A stretch of 64,000 nucleotides of DNA from Actinomyces wuliandei (GTDB lineage Bacteria > Actinomycetota > Actinomycetes > Actinomycetales > Actinomycetaceae). Positions 27,951 to 37,555 of the stretch are shown here, piece by piece (the first letter of the stretch is position 1; each line of letters starts with the position of its first letter). The position numbers were made by a program, and so were the translations under genes. Where the stretch lies: the NCBI RefSeq assembly GCF_004010955.1, contig NZ_CP025227.1:2418001-2482000 (forward strand), in the 5' to 3' direction. Below the pieces are notes generated by a model, which ran no database searches, was not told the origin of the DNA, and saw only the letters and a program-made list of their open reading frames with translations.

Positions 27951-28414
27951 TGCGCCTCCACCAGGAGCGTCACAGGGCCGTCGGCAACCATGTCAATCTC
28001 CATGTGCGCACCGAACCGACCAGTCGCGACCTCCAGGCCGCGAGCGCGCAGGTCAGCCACCACCGCCTCCACCAGCGGCTGGGCCACCTCGGCGGGAGCG
28101 GCCCGGTTCCAGGTAGGACGCCGTCCCTTGCGCGTGTCCCCGTAGAGGGTGAACTGGGAGACGACAAGCACCGGAGCACCCAGGTCGGCCACAGAGCGCT
28201 CGGGGCCGGACGCACCCGCCACACCGTCACCCTCCACGCCGCTCTCCAGCAGCCGCAGGTCCGCGATCTTGCGGCCGATGACACCCGCCTGGGCGGGGCC
28301 GTCCTCGTGGGTCACCCCCACCAGGACCATGAGCCCCGGCCTGGTGACCTCACCAACCACCTCACCGTCAACCCGTACGGCAGCGCGCCTGACGCGCTGG
28401 AGCACGGCGCGCAT
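27947..28414 (-). CDS. dtd: D-aminoacyl-tRNA deacylase
   Basis: DTD proofreading enzyme, 155 aa, which hydrolyses D-aminoacyl- and Gly-tRNA(Ala) esters. Signatures: MRAVLQRVRRAAVRVDGEVV at the start, LVGVTHEDGPAQA, the S-Q-F-T-L motif in LVVSQFTLYGDTRKGRRPTW, and the C-terminal GAHMEIDMVADGPVTLLVE, where the cross-subunit Gly-cisPro pair is replaced by Gly-Pro in DGPVT as normal. The ATG at 28414 overlaps the stop of the DUF2516 gene (TGATG). Confidence 0.95.
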   Translation of the reverse strand: MRAVLQRVRRAAVRVDGEVVGEVTRPGLMVLVGVTHEDGPAQAGVIGRKIADLRLLESGVEGDGVAGASGPERSVADLGAPVLVVSQFTLYGDTRKGRRPTWNRAAPAEVAQPLVEAVVADLRARGLEVATGRFGAHMEIDMVADGPVTLLVEAQ

Positions 28415-28821
28415 CAGCGTCCCGGGCGCCAGTCGCGAGGACCGCGCCCACCACCCCACTGGCCTCCCGGCCGCTTCTGCCGTGCCCGCCCCGGGATACG
28501 GACGGAGGAGCGCACCCGCACCGGGGAGTAGGGGCGCAGGGCGGGGCGGACGTCAGCCAGGTACACCGCGCTGGCCACGACCCCCAGCAGCCCCAGCATA
28601 GAAGCAGCACCCATGAGAAGGAGGACACCGAGGCCAGCGGCGTTGACCCCGGCCCAGAACCCCTTGGTGCGCTTGCCCGCAGCCACAAAGTGGGAGGGGT
28701 CGTGCGTGAGGGCGTCAACGAGTGCCCACACGCCCAGGAGGACAGCGGCGAGCTGGCTGAGCCTCCAGATCCAGAAGACAGCCTGCTCCAGGTAGGTCGC
28801 AGTCATCGCCAGCGCATCCAC
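28414..28821 (-). CDS. DUF2516 family membrane protein
   Basis: 135-aa actinobacterial DUF2516 protein of unknown function. Three hydrophobic helices: FWIWRLSQLAAVLLGVWALV, FWAGVNAAGLGVLLLMGAAS, LLGVVASAVYLADVRPAL. A basic, Gly/Arg-rich cytoplasmic tail follows. VDALTHDPSHFVAAGKRTKG between helices 1 and 2 is typical for the family. It overlaps dtd. An ATG at 28806 is an alternative start. Confidence 0.85.
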   Translation of the reverse strand: MDALAMTATYLEQAVFWIWRLSQLAAVLLGVWALVDALTHDPSHFVAAGKRTKGFWAGVNAAGLGVLLLMGAASMLGLLGVVASAVYLADVRPALRPYSPVRVRSSVRIPGRARQKRPGGQWGGGRGPRDWRPGR

Positions 28822-29114
28822 ATCGACAGTCTACCTTCCAGCCCGCGCCAGCCGTCAGGGCGGTCAGGGCTGTCCTCTCCCAGCGGAGCCCGGTCGGCCC
28901 AGACAGGTCATCCCGCCCGAGCCTCCTGGATACCACAGGCCCCGGCACGGTGGCAGTGCGGGTCATCCCGTCCGAGCCCGTGCCTCCTCCCACGCGCCCT
29001 CCGGCGGAGCCCGGTCGCATCAGCGCCGCCCGGCCCAGCGCGTCCTCTCACGCGACTTCTCGTAGATCTCTCAGTGCGATCCTTCAGCACGTCCCTCACC
29101 GCGCAGCACGTCCC
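28822..29114. other. intergenic with a 19-bp tandem duplication
   Basis: No gene seen. CAGCACGTCCCTCACCGCG occurs twice in tandem at 29085-29103 and 29104-29122, the second copy running over the ygfZ stop. The duplication may have altered the ygfZ C-terminus, which is low-complexity. Confidence 0.5.
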
Positions 29115-30485
29115 TCACCGCGCCGGGCGCCGAGGCAGATCCGTCCCGCGCGTCCCGGCACCCCGCAACCTGGCCCCGGGACGCTCGGCGGGGCTGGCCT
29201 GAGCACGCCCCTCGGGGGAGACCAGGGGCTCCTGGGCAGCCGCGACCCGCCCCACCTCACGCGGCTCCTCCGGCCGGCTCCCAGGGTGCCCGGCACCCTG
29301 CCTGCCACCCTGGCCGGCTTCCTGGTCTGCCTCCTCCTGGTCGGCCTCGGTCTGGTCGGCCTCGGTCACCGCCACCGTCAGCGGCTCATCCACCGGCACC
29401 CCCCGGCGCAGCAGGGCCAGCGCCACCGGCCCCAGCTCGTGGTGGCGCGCCACCGAGGTCACCGCCCCCACGGCACGCTCCCCCAGGTGCACCGCCGCAC
29501 CGGGGGCGGGCAGCTCTCCGCCCAGGCCGTCGAGCTGGAGGACAGTCAGGCGGCGCGGAGGCCGCCCCAAGTTGAGGGTGCGTGCCACCGTCTCCTGGCC
29601 CGGGTAGCAGCCCTTGGTCAGGTGCACGGCGGTACGCAGCCAGTCCAGCTCGTGAGGGATGGTGCGGGCGTCGACCTCACGCGCCTGGCGCGGACGCCCC
29701 GCCTCCACCCGCAGCGCCTCCCAGGCCAGGGAGCCCGCCAGGACTCTCCTGGCGACCACGTGCCCCCCGCCCTGCGCCCTGCCGGCTGAGCCGCTCTGGC
29801 CGACAGCCTCCGCGGCTGCCTGCCCGGTGACGTCCCCGCCCCGTCCGCGCTCCCAGGCGCGCACCACCTCGGGGACGTCACCGGCAGGAACAACCACCCA
29901 GCCCGCCTGGTACCCGGCACCGGGGTGCGGACGCCCCTCCAGGCCGACGTCGTAGCTGGTCCCGCCCTCGACCACCCCCGGCCAGGGATCACGCCAGGTG
30001 CCCAGCCAGTGCCCCGGCCGGGCGGCCTCCTCCAGGCGGGCCACACCGCCTCCCAGAGCACCCAGCACGGCCAGCTCCTCGGCCACCCGCACCTCGACCC
30101 GGAGCATGAACCGCATCGACTCCAGGAAGCCCGCCAGGTCCTCGCCGCGCCCGGCCTCGGTCACCAGGAGAAGGCGCTGGCCGTCGTCAAGAGCCGCCAG
30201 AGCGTGGGTGATGTGCCCCTGGGCGTCCATGAGCAGGGCCTCGGCCCCGCCGTCACCGGGGGCCAGACCGGTCAGCACCTGGCTGGACAGAGTGGTCAGC
30301 CAGCTCAGGCGGTCGAGACCGGTCACCGCCACGACGTCACGGGCCAGGGCGCTCAGCGCGTGCCCGTCGGCCAGGGCGACCTGCTCGCGCAGCGGGTCCC
30401 CGTAGTGGGCGGGCACGGTCGAGTCCGGGTCCCCCTCGGGCCCGGCGACGGCACCGGGACGGCTCAGCAGCGGCGAGGGCAGCAT
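29115..30485 (-). CDS. ygfZ: YgfZ/GcvT-family folate-binding protein
   Basis: Tetrahydrofolate-dependent YgfZ/IBA57-like protein, 456 aa, involved in Fe-S cluster enzyme assembly or repair. The diagnostic motif is KGCYPGQETVART. Around it are the GcvT-like folds (ALARDVVAVTGLDRLSWLTT, LLMDAQGHITHALAALDDG, IPHELDWLRTAVHLTKGCYP). The last 90 or so residues after VTEADQ are low-complexity, Glu/Gln/Gly/Arg-rich with EADQ repeats, longer than usual. The ATG overlaps the stop of the nitrobindin-like gene (TGATG); GAGGGG is the ribosome site. Confidence 0.92.
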   Translation of the reverse strand: MLPSPLLSRPGAVAGPEGDPDSTVPAHYGDPLREQVALADGHALSALARDVVAVTGLDRLSWLTTLSSQVLTGLAPGDGGAEALLMDAQGHITHALAALDDGQRLLLVTEAGRGEDLAGFLESMRFMLRVEVRVAEELAVLGALGGGVARLEEAARPGHWLGTWRDPWPGVVEGGTSYDVGLEGRPHPGAGYQAGWVVVPAGDVPEVVRAWERGRGGDVTGQAAAEAVGQSGSAGRAQGGGHVVARRVLAGSLAWEALRVEAGRPRQAREVDARTIPHELDWLRTAVHLTKGCYPGQETVARTLNLGRPPRRLTVLQLDGLGGELPAPGAAVHLGERAVGAVTSVARHHELGPVALALLRRGVPVDEPLTVAVTEADQTEADQEEADQEAGQGGRQGAGHPGSRPEEPREVGRVAAAQEPLVSPEGRAQASPAERPGARLRGAGTRGTDLPRRPAR

Positions 30486-31111
30486 CAGGAGGTCCCCTCT
30501 TGAGGCTCCGCCACCCTGCCCAGACGGCCGGACGCGTAGGTGGTCAGCTCCTCGACACCGAAGGCGGCCATGTCCTGGGTCCACATGAGGTCCCCGCCGA
30601 CGAGCCCGACCATACGTGACATCTGGGTCAGCGCCGCCGCAGTGCGCGACCGTCCCACCGCCTGGGAGGCGACCTGCGCCCGCGGCCCCTGGATCCAGCC
30701 CTCCCAGACGGCGACGTGCCCGGCGGGGTCGGCGGAGACCATCTCCAGGCGGGTGACAGGGGCGCGGGTGCCAGTGTCGTCGGCGTCCTCAGGGTCCGGC
30801 TCCTCCTGGGTCACCGGACGCCAGTAGGCGGTCTCGGTGGACCACACCTGGGCGGGGGCCAGGAGACCCGACCCCTCCAGCCCGGGCACCTCGAAGTCGA
30901 GGTCCTGGCTGCGGGTGGCGTCCACCGTCCAGATCGTCGTGAGCTGACGCAGGTAGGGGCCGCCGTCGTGGTCGAAGACCATCTCCTGGTAGACGGCCTG
31001 CTCAGGAACGGTCTCACCATAGGTGAGGACACCGTAGCCGCGCCAGGTGCCGACCAGCCAGGCCAGCGGGTAGAGCTCGGGTGCGAGGCCGTCAGGAAAG
31101 GTGAACGCCAT
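30485..31111 (-). CDS. nitrobindin-like heme-binding (FABP-fold) protein
   Basis: 208-aa member of the nitrobindin/DUF1794 beta-barrel family. The GxWxGxG-type motif appears as VGTWRGYGVL near residue 20, followed by YQEMVFDHDGGPYL, TETAYWRP, LEMVSADPAGHVAVWEGWI and the C-terminal DLMWTQDMAAFG. Family members bind heme b and react with NO or peroxynitrite. The gene sits directly ahead of ygfZ with a TGATG overlap, a pairing seen in actinobacteria. Confidence 0.85.
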   Translation of the reverse strand: MAFTFPDGLAPELYPLAWLVGTWRGYGVLTYGETVPEQAVYQEMVFDHDGGPYLRQLTTIWTVDATRSQDLDFEVPGLEGSGLLAPAQVWSTETAYWRPVTQEEPDPEDADDTGTRAPVTRLEMVSADPAGHVAVWEGWIQGPRAQVASQAVGRSRTAAALTQMSRMVGLVGGDLMWTQDMAAFGVEELTTYASGRLGRVAEPQEGTS

Positions 31112-31179
31112 GGCCTCAGCCTACGACAGGCCGTCGGCACAGCTCATCCCCCGGCAGCAGCCAGTGGTCCAGCGGCCCC

Positions 31180-32145
31180 TCACCCCGCGATAAAGCCGCC
31201 CATGAGCCTGGCGATGGCGTACACCGGCACCCCCACTGCCAGGACGGGCACCAGCGCGGAGGCCACGGCGGCCCGGCCTCCCGGGACCCAGCGGTGGGTC
31301 CACAGCACCCGGTTGCCCGCTGCCATGAGCACACCCGCCACGAAGCCGACGATGACGCAGGCAGCAGCGCTCTGCAGCGCGGCCGCAGTTCCCGTGTGGG
31401 TCACGCCGAAGAAGCCGGCCGAGGCCAGCAGTCCCCCGGCCACACCCGCCGTGAGCACCGGGACGGTGACGGTGAGCAGCTCCAGGACGGTGGCCCGCAC
31501 CTCCAGGACCGTCAGCACCGCCCCGACGAACAGGGCCAGGCAGGTGGGAACCGTCACCGCAGGGTCCGCCACCCCGGCTTCCAGGGCGCACCATGCCGAG
31601 CCGGAGACCACCACCAGGCACCCGGACACGGTCGAGGACAGGTCCTCCACCAGGTGGGGACGGCCGTCGCGACGGCAGATCTGGGCCACAAAGGCCGCCA
31701 GGACCGACCCGGCCATGACCAGGCCCGCCGCACCGAGGTCATGACGCAGGAACACCAGGACCGCCGCCAGGCAGCCGCAGGCTGTCAGCACGACCGTGGC
31801 ACCGCGGTCGTGCTGGGCACGCACCAGGGCCGACCAGCCCTGCGCGGCAGCCGGCACCAGCAGCAGGACGAGCACCAGGCGCACCCACGGCGGCAGGACC
31901 GCGCTCACGGCCAGGAGCACAGGCACCAGGCCCGCGAAGGCCAGCCGCGTCCACGCCGGGTCCACGAGGCCGGGCTCGGTGGGAGCGTGGGCGTCAAGCC
32001 GCATGGCGTAGGCGGCGCCGTCCTCCTCAGGGGGGAGGCCCGGGTTCTCAGACCACGGCGGCGCCGTAGGGGGCTCGTTCCCGCCCTCGTGCCAGGGCCG
32101 CGCATCCGGTCGGGAGGGTCCGTGGTGGGTGCTCACGAAACGCAT
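31180..32145 (-). CDS. polytopic membrane protein of unknown function
   Basis: 321 aa. A 65-residue polar, Pro-rich cytoplasmic N-terminus is followed by about eight hydrophobic helices with Ala/Val/Leu-rich stretches (FAGLVPVLLAVSAVLPPWVR, TVVLTACGCLAAVLVF, LLTVTVPVLTAGVAGGLLAS, CVIVGFVAGVLMAAGNRVLW). The C-terminus has a loose likeness to CDP-diglyceride synthase-type membrane proteins, but their signature is not visible, so I leave function open. It is divergent from glnR with a 123-base shared upstream region. Confidence 0.7.
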   Translation of the reverse strand: MRFVSTHHGPSRPDARPWHEGGNEPPTAPPWSENPGLPPEEDGAAYAMRLDAHAPTEPGLVDPAWTRLAFAGLVPVLLAVSAVLPPWVRLVLVLLLVPAAAQGWSALVRAQHDRGATVVLTACGCLAAVLVFLRHDLGAAGLVMAGSVLAAFVAQICRRDGRPHLVEDLSSTVSGCLVVVSGSAWCALEAGVADPAVTVPTCLALFVGAVLTVLEVRATVLELLTVTVPVLTAGVAGGLLASAGFFGVTHTGTAAALQSAAACVIVGFVAGVLMAAGNRVLWTHRWVPGGRAAVASALVPVLAVGVPVYAIARLMGGFIAG

Positions 32146-32268
32146 CGTGCCACATCAGGCACCCTGACATGTGGTTGACTGGCTCCGGGCCAGGGTGCCC
32201 AGGCACGGCTGCCGAGCCGCAGGAGGCCCGGACCGGGCCGGGGACCTGAGGCCAGAAAGGAGACCGCC

Positions 32269-32946
32269 GTGCGGATCATCATGTTCACCCGCGAGACAGA
32301 CGCCTCTGACGTCCTCCCGGCGGCAGCCTTCCTCGACCCCCAGGTCGAGTGCCTCCCACCCGTCCCCGCCTCCTACGTGGCAGTCGACTCCGCCGACGTG
32401 GTCATGATCGACGCCCGCGGCGACCTGACCCGGGCACGAGCCCTCTGCCAGCTCCTGACCGGCCCCATGGAGTGCCCGCCTGTCATGCTCGTCCTGGAGG
32501 AGGGCGGGGCCGCCGCCCTCCAGAGCGACTGGGGCAGCGCGGACTTTGTCATGCCTAGCGCGGGACCGGCCGAGGTGTCAGCCCGCCTGCGGCTCCTGCA
32601 CGCTCACGTCCCCCTCGTCGAGCGGGTCAACGACGCCCTTATCGAGGTCGGCGACCTGGCCATCGACGTGACGGCCTACACCGCCAGGCTGCACGGCTCC
32701 ATCCTGGACCTCACCTACAAGGAGTTCGAGCTGCTGAAGTTCCTGGCAGCCAACCACGGCCGGGTCCTCACTCGTGAGACGCTCCTGGACGAGGTGTGGG
32801 GTGAGGACTACATCGGCGGCTCACGCACGGTTGACGTCCACATCCGGCGCCTGCGTGCCAAGCTCGGCACGGACCACGACCACCTCATCGGAACCGTGCG
32901 CAACGTCGGCTACCGTCTGGACGCCCCGCAGGAGCAGGGCTCCTAG
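32269..32946 (+). CDS. glnR: GlnR-like winged-helix response regulator
   Basis: OmpR/PhoB-type regulator of 225 aa matching actinobacterial GlnR, the nitrogen-metabolism regulator. An atypical receiver domain (1-115) contains ADVVMIDARGDLTRARALCQ, with the Asp that matches D50 of Streptomyces GlnR, and SAGPAEVSARLRLL. The C-terminal winged helix has LDLTYKEFELLKFLAANHG, TRETLLDEVWGEDYIGGSRT and VDVHIRRLRAKLG...IGTVRNVGYR. There is no histidine kinase next to it, as expected of orphan GlnR. It ends 348 bases from convergent pstB. GlnR controls pst or phosphate genes in some actinomycetes; a link here is speculative. Confidence 0.85.
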   Translation: MRIIMFTRETDASDVLPAAAFLDPQVECLPPVPASYVAVDSADVVMIDARGDLTRARALCQLLTGPMECPPVMLVLEEGGAAALQSDWGSADFVMPSAGPAEVSARLRLLHAHVPLVERVNDALIEVGDLAIDVTAYTARLHGSILDLTYKEFELLKFLAANHGRVLTRETLLDEVWGEDYIGGSRTVDVHIRRLRAKLGTDHDHLIGTVRNVGYRLDAPQEQGS

Positions 32947-33293
32947 TCCTCCTACAGCCCTCCTAGCGCGACCCGGCAGCCCGCCTGCCGCTGCGCCCGC
33001 GCGTCCTCGGCACCCTGAGCGTCTTGAGGCACTCACTCACGACGCGCCACCCGACCTCGCTCCGGCGCCTTGAGGCAGGTCCCGCGACACGTCGGGGCGC
33101 TGGCCGCTGCCAGCACCCTGTATGCTGGGGCACGACGCCGGGTCGTGACGGGCCCCGGGCTCCAACTCAAGCCGCCACGAGCGGCACTCGCGCCGACTGG
33201 CGCTCTCCGGCCCGGCGTCCTCTCTTGTAGCCCTGCCCCTGGCAGCCACCCCTGCCGGTGGGCTCTGCCCGTGCCGCCAGGGACGCGAGCGCC
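32947..33293. other. intergenic between convergent glnR and pstB
   Basis: No gene seen. The sequence is uniformly GC-rich with only short self-complementary pieces (for example GCCGC...GCGGC near 33172-33184), none followed by a U run. No convincing terminator for either gene. Confidence 0.4.
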
Positions 33294-34073
33294 TCAGCCG
33301 AAGCGGCCGGAGATGTAGTCCTCCGTGGCCTTCTGGGACGGGGCGGAGAAGACCTTGGCGGTGGCGTCGAACTCCACCAGCTGGCCAGGCCGCCCGGTGG
33401 CCTCCAGGTTGAAGAACCCGGTCATGTCCGACACGCGCGAGGCCTGCTGCATGTTGTGGGTGACGATGACGATCGTGTAGTCGCTCTTGAGCTCGGCGAT
33501 GAGGTCCTCCACTGCCAGGGTGGAGATCGGGTCCAGCGCGGAGCAGGGCTCGTCCATGAGCAGGACGGAGGGCCTGACCGCGATCGCGCGCGCGATGCAC
33601 AGGCGCTGCTGCTGCCCGCCGGACAGGCCGGCGCCGGGACGGTCCAGGCGGTCCTTGACCTCGTCCCACAGGTTGGCGCCACGCAGGGAGGACTCGACCA
33701 GCTCCTCGGCCTCGGCCTTCCTGAGCCTGCGGTTGTTCAGGCGCACACCCGCCAGGACGTTCTCCGCGATAGACATCGTGGGGAAGGGGTTGGGACGCTG
33801 GAACACCATGCCGATAGCACGACGCACCTGGACGGCGTCCACGCCGGGGTCGTAGAGGTTGACGCCGTCGACGACGACCTGGCCCTCCACACGCGCACCG
33901 GGGATGACCTCGTGCATCCGGTTGAGCGTGCGCAGGAACGTCGACTTCCCGCACCCGGAGGGGCCGATGAGGGCGGTGACCGTGCGTGGCTCGATGCGGA
34001 CATTGACGTCCTTGACGGCCAGCACGTCACCGTAGTAAATGCTCTCGTTGATGACGTCGATCCGCTTGGACAC
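33294..34073 (-). CDS. pstB: phosphate ABC transporter ATP-binding protein PstB
   Basis: PstB ATPase, 259 aa. Walker [22 protein letters not shown]-loop VFQRPNPFP, signature [16 protein letters not shown], Walker [14 protein letters not shown], switch His in IVTHNMQQA. The C-terminal [20 protein letters not shown] is PstB-typical. The GTG at 34073 has AAGGAG five bases upstream. Last gene of pstSCAB, 114 bases after pstA. No phoU follows. Confidence 0.97.
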   Translation of the reverse strand: MSKRIDVINESIYYGDVLAVKDVNVRIEPRTVTALIGPSGCGKSTFLRTLNRMHEVIPGARVEGQVVVDGVNLYDPGVDAVQVRRAIGMVFQRPNPFPTMSIAENVLAGVRLNNRRLRKAEAEELVESSLRGANLWDEVKDRLDRPGAGLSGGQQQRLCIARAIAVRPSVLLMDEPCSALDPISTLAVEDLIAELKSDYTIVIVTHNMQQASRVSDMTGFFNLEATGRPGQLVEFDATAKVFSAPSQKATEDYISGRFG

Positions 34074-34187
34074 GTCAGCTCCTTCCAGTGCTTCCAGGGT
34101 GGTCCAGGACGGTCGCGGCCCAGGCTGCCGCCCGTCTGCGCCCCCGAGGGCTGACGTCAGGGTGCGGCCCAGCACCTCGGACGCCGC

Positions 34188-35387
34188 TCACCTGCGCCCC
34201 CTGGGGCTGAAGCGCCAGGCGACCAGCCGGGCTGCCAGGTTGAGCAGCATGACGATGACGATGAGGGTCAGCGCCCCGGCCCAGGCCCGTTCCATGGTCG
34301 CGGCCTCCCCCCGGGCGTACTGGTCGTAGACGAGGACCGGCAGGGTCGCCATGGACCCCTCCACCGGGTTGGCGTTGGTGCGGATCGTCAGGCCCACGGT
34401 GATGAGCAGGGGGGCGGTCTCACCGATGACCCGGGCGACCGCCAGCATGACCGAGGTAGTGATGCCGGCGGCCGCAGTGCGCAGGACCACCTTGATGATG
34501 GTCAGCCACTTGGGCACCCCCAGCGCGTAGGAGGCCTCCCGCAGGTCGTTGGGGACCAGCTTGAGCATCTCCTCCACCCCGCGCACGATGACCGGGGTCA
34601 TGAGCACGCTCAGGGCCACCGCCCCGATCACACCCGCCTGGTAGCGGGGACCAGCCAGCAGCAGGAACAGGGAGTAGGAGAACAGTCCCGCCACGATCGA
34701 GGGGACCCCGGTCATGACGTCCACGAGGAAGGTGACAGCCCTGGCCACCCACCCGCCGTCGTACTCCACCAGGAAGACGGCGGTCAGCAGCCCCAGCGGC
34801 ACCGAGATGGCCGAGGCGATCGCCGTGATCTCCAGGGTGCCGACGATACCGTGGTAGAAGCCTCCGTTGCCCTCCTGAGCCCCGCGCATGTTGGTCAGCA
34901 GGAACTCCGGGCCGAAGCGCTGCGCCCCGCCGAGGACCGCCATCCACACCAGGGAGACCAGCGGGACCATGACGGCGGCGAAGGCCAGGTAGACCAGGAC
35001 CGTCATGAGGGTGTCACGTCCCCACCGCTCCCCCTCCGTGACCCAGGAGACGGCAGTGGCCGTCACCAGCCAGGTCGCGGCCGTCACGACCAGGACGACG
35101 GCAGGCGACCACCCCGCCGCCAGGCCGACGCCACCGGCAAGGACAAAGGCAGCCCCCAGGGCCGCCCAGAGGAACCCCCGGGGCAGGCGGTAGGAGGTCA
35201 GCGGCACGCCCTCAATGCTGGGCGGGTCGGCCAGAGGGTCGTGAGCAGGCGGCGCGCCACCGCCCGAGACGCCACCGCCCGAGGTGGTCCGGGCGGCCCG
35301 GCCGGCTCGGGCAGCCGCAGCCCAGGCCGCCAGCGCCGTCGATCTGGTCCTGCCGGTTCCGCTGCTGGTACGGCTGCTCCTGGTCAT
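34188..35387 (-). CDS. pstA: phosphate ABC transporter permease PstA
   Basis: PstA permease, 399 aa. The first 55 residues are a Ser/Gly/Ala-rich cytoplasmic tail, then two extra hydrophobic helices, then the binding-protein-dependent permease fold (GIVGTLEITAIASAISVPLG, FLVEYDGG, VDVMTGVPSIVAGLF). The EAA-type loop is LREASYALGVPKWLTIIKVV, with AVARVIGETAPLL beyond it. It is longer than the usual 280-300 aa because of the N-terminal part. ATG overlaps the pstC stop (ATGA). Confidence 0.95.
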   Translation of the reverse strand: MTRSSRTSSGTGRTRSTALAAWAAAARAGRAARTTSGGGVSGGGAPPAHDPLADPPSIEGVPLTSYRLPRGFLWAALGAAFVLAGGVGLAAGWSPAVVLVVTAATWLVTATAVSWVTEGERWGRDTLMTVLVYLAFAAVMVPLVSLVWMAVLGGAQRFGPEFLLTNMRGAQEGNGGFYHGIVGTLEITAIASAISVPLGLLTAVFLVEYDGGWVARAVTFLVDVMTGVPSIVAGLFSYSLFLLLAGPRYQAGVIGAVALSVLMTPVIVRGVEEMLKLVPNDLREASYALGVPKWLTIIKVVLRTAAAGITTSVMLAVARVIGETAPLLITVGLTIRTNANPVEGSMATLPVLVYDQYARGEAATMERAWAGALTLIVIVMLLNLAARLVAWRFSPRGRR

Positions 35388-36412
35388 GCCCGCCTCCGCC
35401 TTCCTGTCCTGCTCACGCCCCCGTAGGCAGCACCACGCCGCGCGACGACCCAGCGGGCCAGGGAGTTGACCGCGAAGGTGATGACGAACAGGACCAGGCC
35501 GGTGGCGATGAGGACGTCGACGCTCAGTCCGAAGGCCTCACGGAACTGCGAGGCGATGTTGGCCGCGATGGTCTGGTGCCGCCCTGCCTGGAGGAGGTGG
35601 AGGCTGGTTGTCATGCCCGGGGACATGATCATGAGGACCGCCATGGTCTCCCCCAGGGCGCGCCCCAGCCCCAGCATGGAGGCTGAGACGATGCCGGAGC
35701 GGGCGTAGGGAAGGACCGCCTGGCGGATCATCTCGTAACGGGTCGCCCCCAGCGCCAGGGAGGCCTCCTGGTGGAGGGTCGGGGTCTGGAGGAAGACCTC
35801 ACGCACCGTGGCGGTGATGATCGGCAGGACCATGACCGCCAGGACCAGGGAGGCGGTCAGGATGTTCCTGGCGGGCGCCGTGTAGCCGGAGAAGAGGGGG
35901 ACAGAGCCGAGGACGCCGTCGCTCAGCCAGGTGTAGAAGGGGTCCAGCAGGGGCATCAGCCACAGAAAGCCCCACAGGCCGAAGACCACCGAGGGGACGG
36001 CAGCCAGCAGGTCCACCAGGTAGCCCAGCCCCTGGGCCAGGCGCCGGGGGGCGAAGTGAGAGATGAACAGGGCGACCCCGATGCTCAGGGGCACCGCCAC
36101 CGCCAGGGCCAGGAGGGAGGACAGGAGTGTGCCGAACACCAGGGGAGCCACGTACCCCCACAGGTCCCGCCCCCGCATGAAGGAGACACCCTCCAGCTCC
36201 TGCGCGGAGGCGGTGAGGGCTGGCAGCGCCCGGTAGACCAGGAAGGCCGTGACCAGGGCGAGCAGGCCCATGATGAGGACACCGGCGCCGTAGGACAGGG
36301 CGGTGAAGACGCTGTTCCCGGCCCGTCCCGGTGCCCGGCCGGGACGGATCACGGCAGCCTCGGAGGCGCTGGCGCCCTGAGAGGCCGGGGAGGGGGTGGG
36401 GTAGGTGTCCAC
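35384..36412 (-). CDS. pstC: phosphate ABC transporter permease PstC
   Basis: PstC permease, 342 aa, six transmembrane helices. Landmarks: FGTLLSSLLALAVAVPLSIG, LVDLLAAVPSVVFGLWGF, LHQEASLALGATRYEMIRQA (EAA loop) and GLGRALGETMAVLMI. The GTG start has GGAAGG six bases upstream. It pairs with PstA to form the membrane channel of the high-affinity Pi importer and follows pstS by about 50 bases. Confidence 0.96.
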   Translation of the reverse strand: MDTYPTPSPASQGASASEAAVIRPGRAPGRAGNSVFTALSYGAGVLIMGLLALVTAFLVYRALPALTASAQELEGVSFMRGRDLWGYVAPLVFGTLLSSLLALAVAVPLSIGVALFISHFAPRRLAQGLGYLVDLLAAVPSVVFGLWGFLWLMPLLDPFYTWLSDGVLGSVPLFSGYTAPARNILTASLVLAVMVLPIITATVREVFLQTPTLHQEASLALGATRYEMIRQAVLPYARSGIVSASMLGLGRALGETMAVLMIMSPGMTTSLHLLQAGRHQTIAANIASQFREAFGLSVDVLIATGLVLFVITFAVNSLARWVVARRGAAYGGVSRTGRRRRA

Positions 36413-36463
36413 TGATGACCTTCCGTGTACGTCCGCTGTGTGCGTGCCTGTGCCGTGAGGGTC

Positions 36464-37555
36464 TCAGGGGGAGATCATGGCGATGGCGGAGGCCGCCCTG
36501 GAGCGCAGGGGCTGCGGGACCGGGACGCACCCGGCCCGCAGGGCGGCCAGGTCCTGCCCCTCCGCGGAGACCGCGTAGCTGAGGTAGGCCCTGACCACAG
36601 CAGCGGTGCCGGCGTCCTCGTAGTCCTGACGGGCGAGCAGGTAGGACACCAGGACGAGAGGGTAGGCGCCCGGCGCGTCATAGTTCAGGGAGTAGGCCAG
36701 CCTTGCACCGTCACCGCTCTCGACGAGCTCTGAGGAGGACAGGGTCGCGGCGGCGGCCTCGCTGGAGCAGACGGCAAAGTCCCCGGGCACGCCCACCGCC
36801 ACCGTCCCCAGGGAGCCGGGGACCTTGGAGGCGTCGGCGTAGCCGATCGTGCCGGGAGCCGCGGAGACTGTCTGGACCACCCCGGAGGTCCCGTCCCCGG
36901 ACTGCCCCTCCAGGGGCCAGGTCTCGGAGCCGCCGTAGGGCCACGCCTGCGGCGCGGCAGCGCTGAGGTAGTCGGTGAGGGTCCTGGTGGTCCCGGAGTC
37001 GTCGGAGCGGTGCACCACAGTGATGCCGAGGTCAGGCAGGTCGGTCCCCTCATTGAGGGCGACGAGGGCCGGGTCCCTCCAGGAGGTGATCGTCCCGGCC
37101 AGGACACGGGCGAGGACCTCGCCGGTCATGCTGACGTGGTCGGTGCCGTCCAGGCCGGGCAGGTTGTAGACGAGCGCGATCGGGGAGACGTACAGGGGCA
37201 GCTCGACGACACCACCCAGTCCGGAGATCTCGGCGTCGTCCACCGCCACGTCGGAGCCGGCGAAGTCCACGGCACCGGCGGCAAGCTTGGTGCGCCCCGC
37301 CCCGGAGCCACCCCCCGCGTAGTCGACGAAGGCCCGGAGGTTGGCGTCCATGAAGCCGTTCATCCAGGCCTCCTGGGCGGTGGACTGGGACGTGGCCCCC
37401 GCCCCCCGGATCCCTCCCTCCAGGTCGGAGGAGCCGCCGGGGGCAGGGGCGCCCGCGTCGCGCCCGCAGGCCGCCAGCACGGCCACCGAGGCGGCACTCG
37501 CGGCACTGAGCGCACCCAGGGAGCGGCGTGTCAGGCAGCCGCGTGGAAGGAGCAC
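36464..37555 (-). CDS. pstS: phosphate-binding lipoprotein PstS
   Basis: PstS, 363 aa, surface-anchored Pi receptor. The lipoprotein signal ends in the lipobox SVAVLAAC (Cys near residue 30) and starts with twin arginines (LTRRSLG), possibly Tat-dependent. Ligand-binding blocks: GAGATSQSTAQEAWM, GSGAGRTKLAAGAVDFAGSD, VVHRSDDSGTTRTLTDYL, VSAAPGTIGYAD. A GTG opens it. A 617-base gene-free leader with iterated sequence boxes lies upstream, presumably holding the phosphate-responsive promoter. Confidence 0.95.
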   Translation of the reverse strand: MLLPRGCLTRRSLGALSAASAASVAVLAACGRDAGAPAPGGSSDLEGGIRGAGATSQSTAQEAWMNGFMDANLRAFVDYAGGGSGAGRTKLAAGAVDFAGSDVAVDDAEISGLGGVVELPLYVSPIALVYNLPGLDGTDHVSMTGEVLARVLAGTITSWRDPALVALNEGTDLPDLGITVVHRSDDSGTTRTLTDYLSAAAPQAWPYGGSETWPLEGQSGDGTSGVVQTVSAAPGTIGYADASKVPGSLGTVAVGVPGDFAVCSSEAAAATLSSSELVESGDGARLAYSLNYDAPGAYPLVLVSYLLARQDYEDAGTAAVVRAYLSYAVSAEGQDLAALRAGCVPVPQPLRSRAASAIAMISP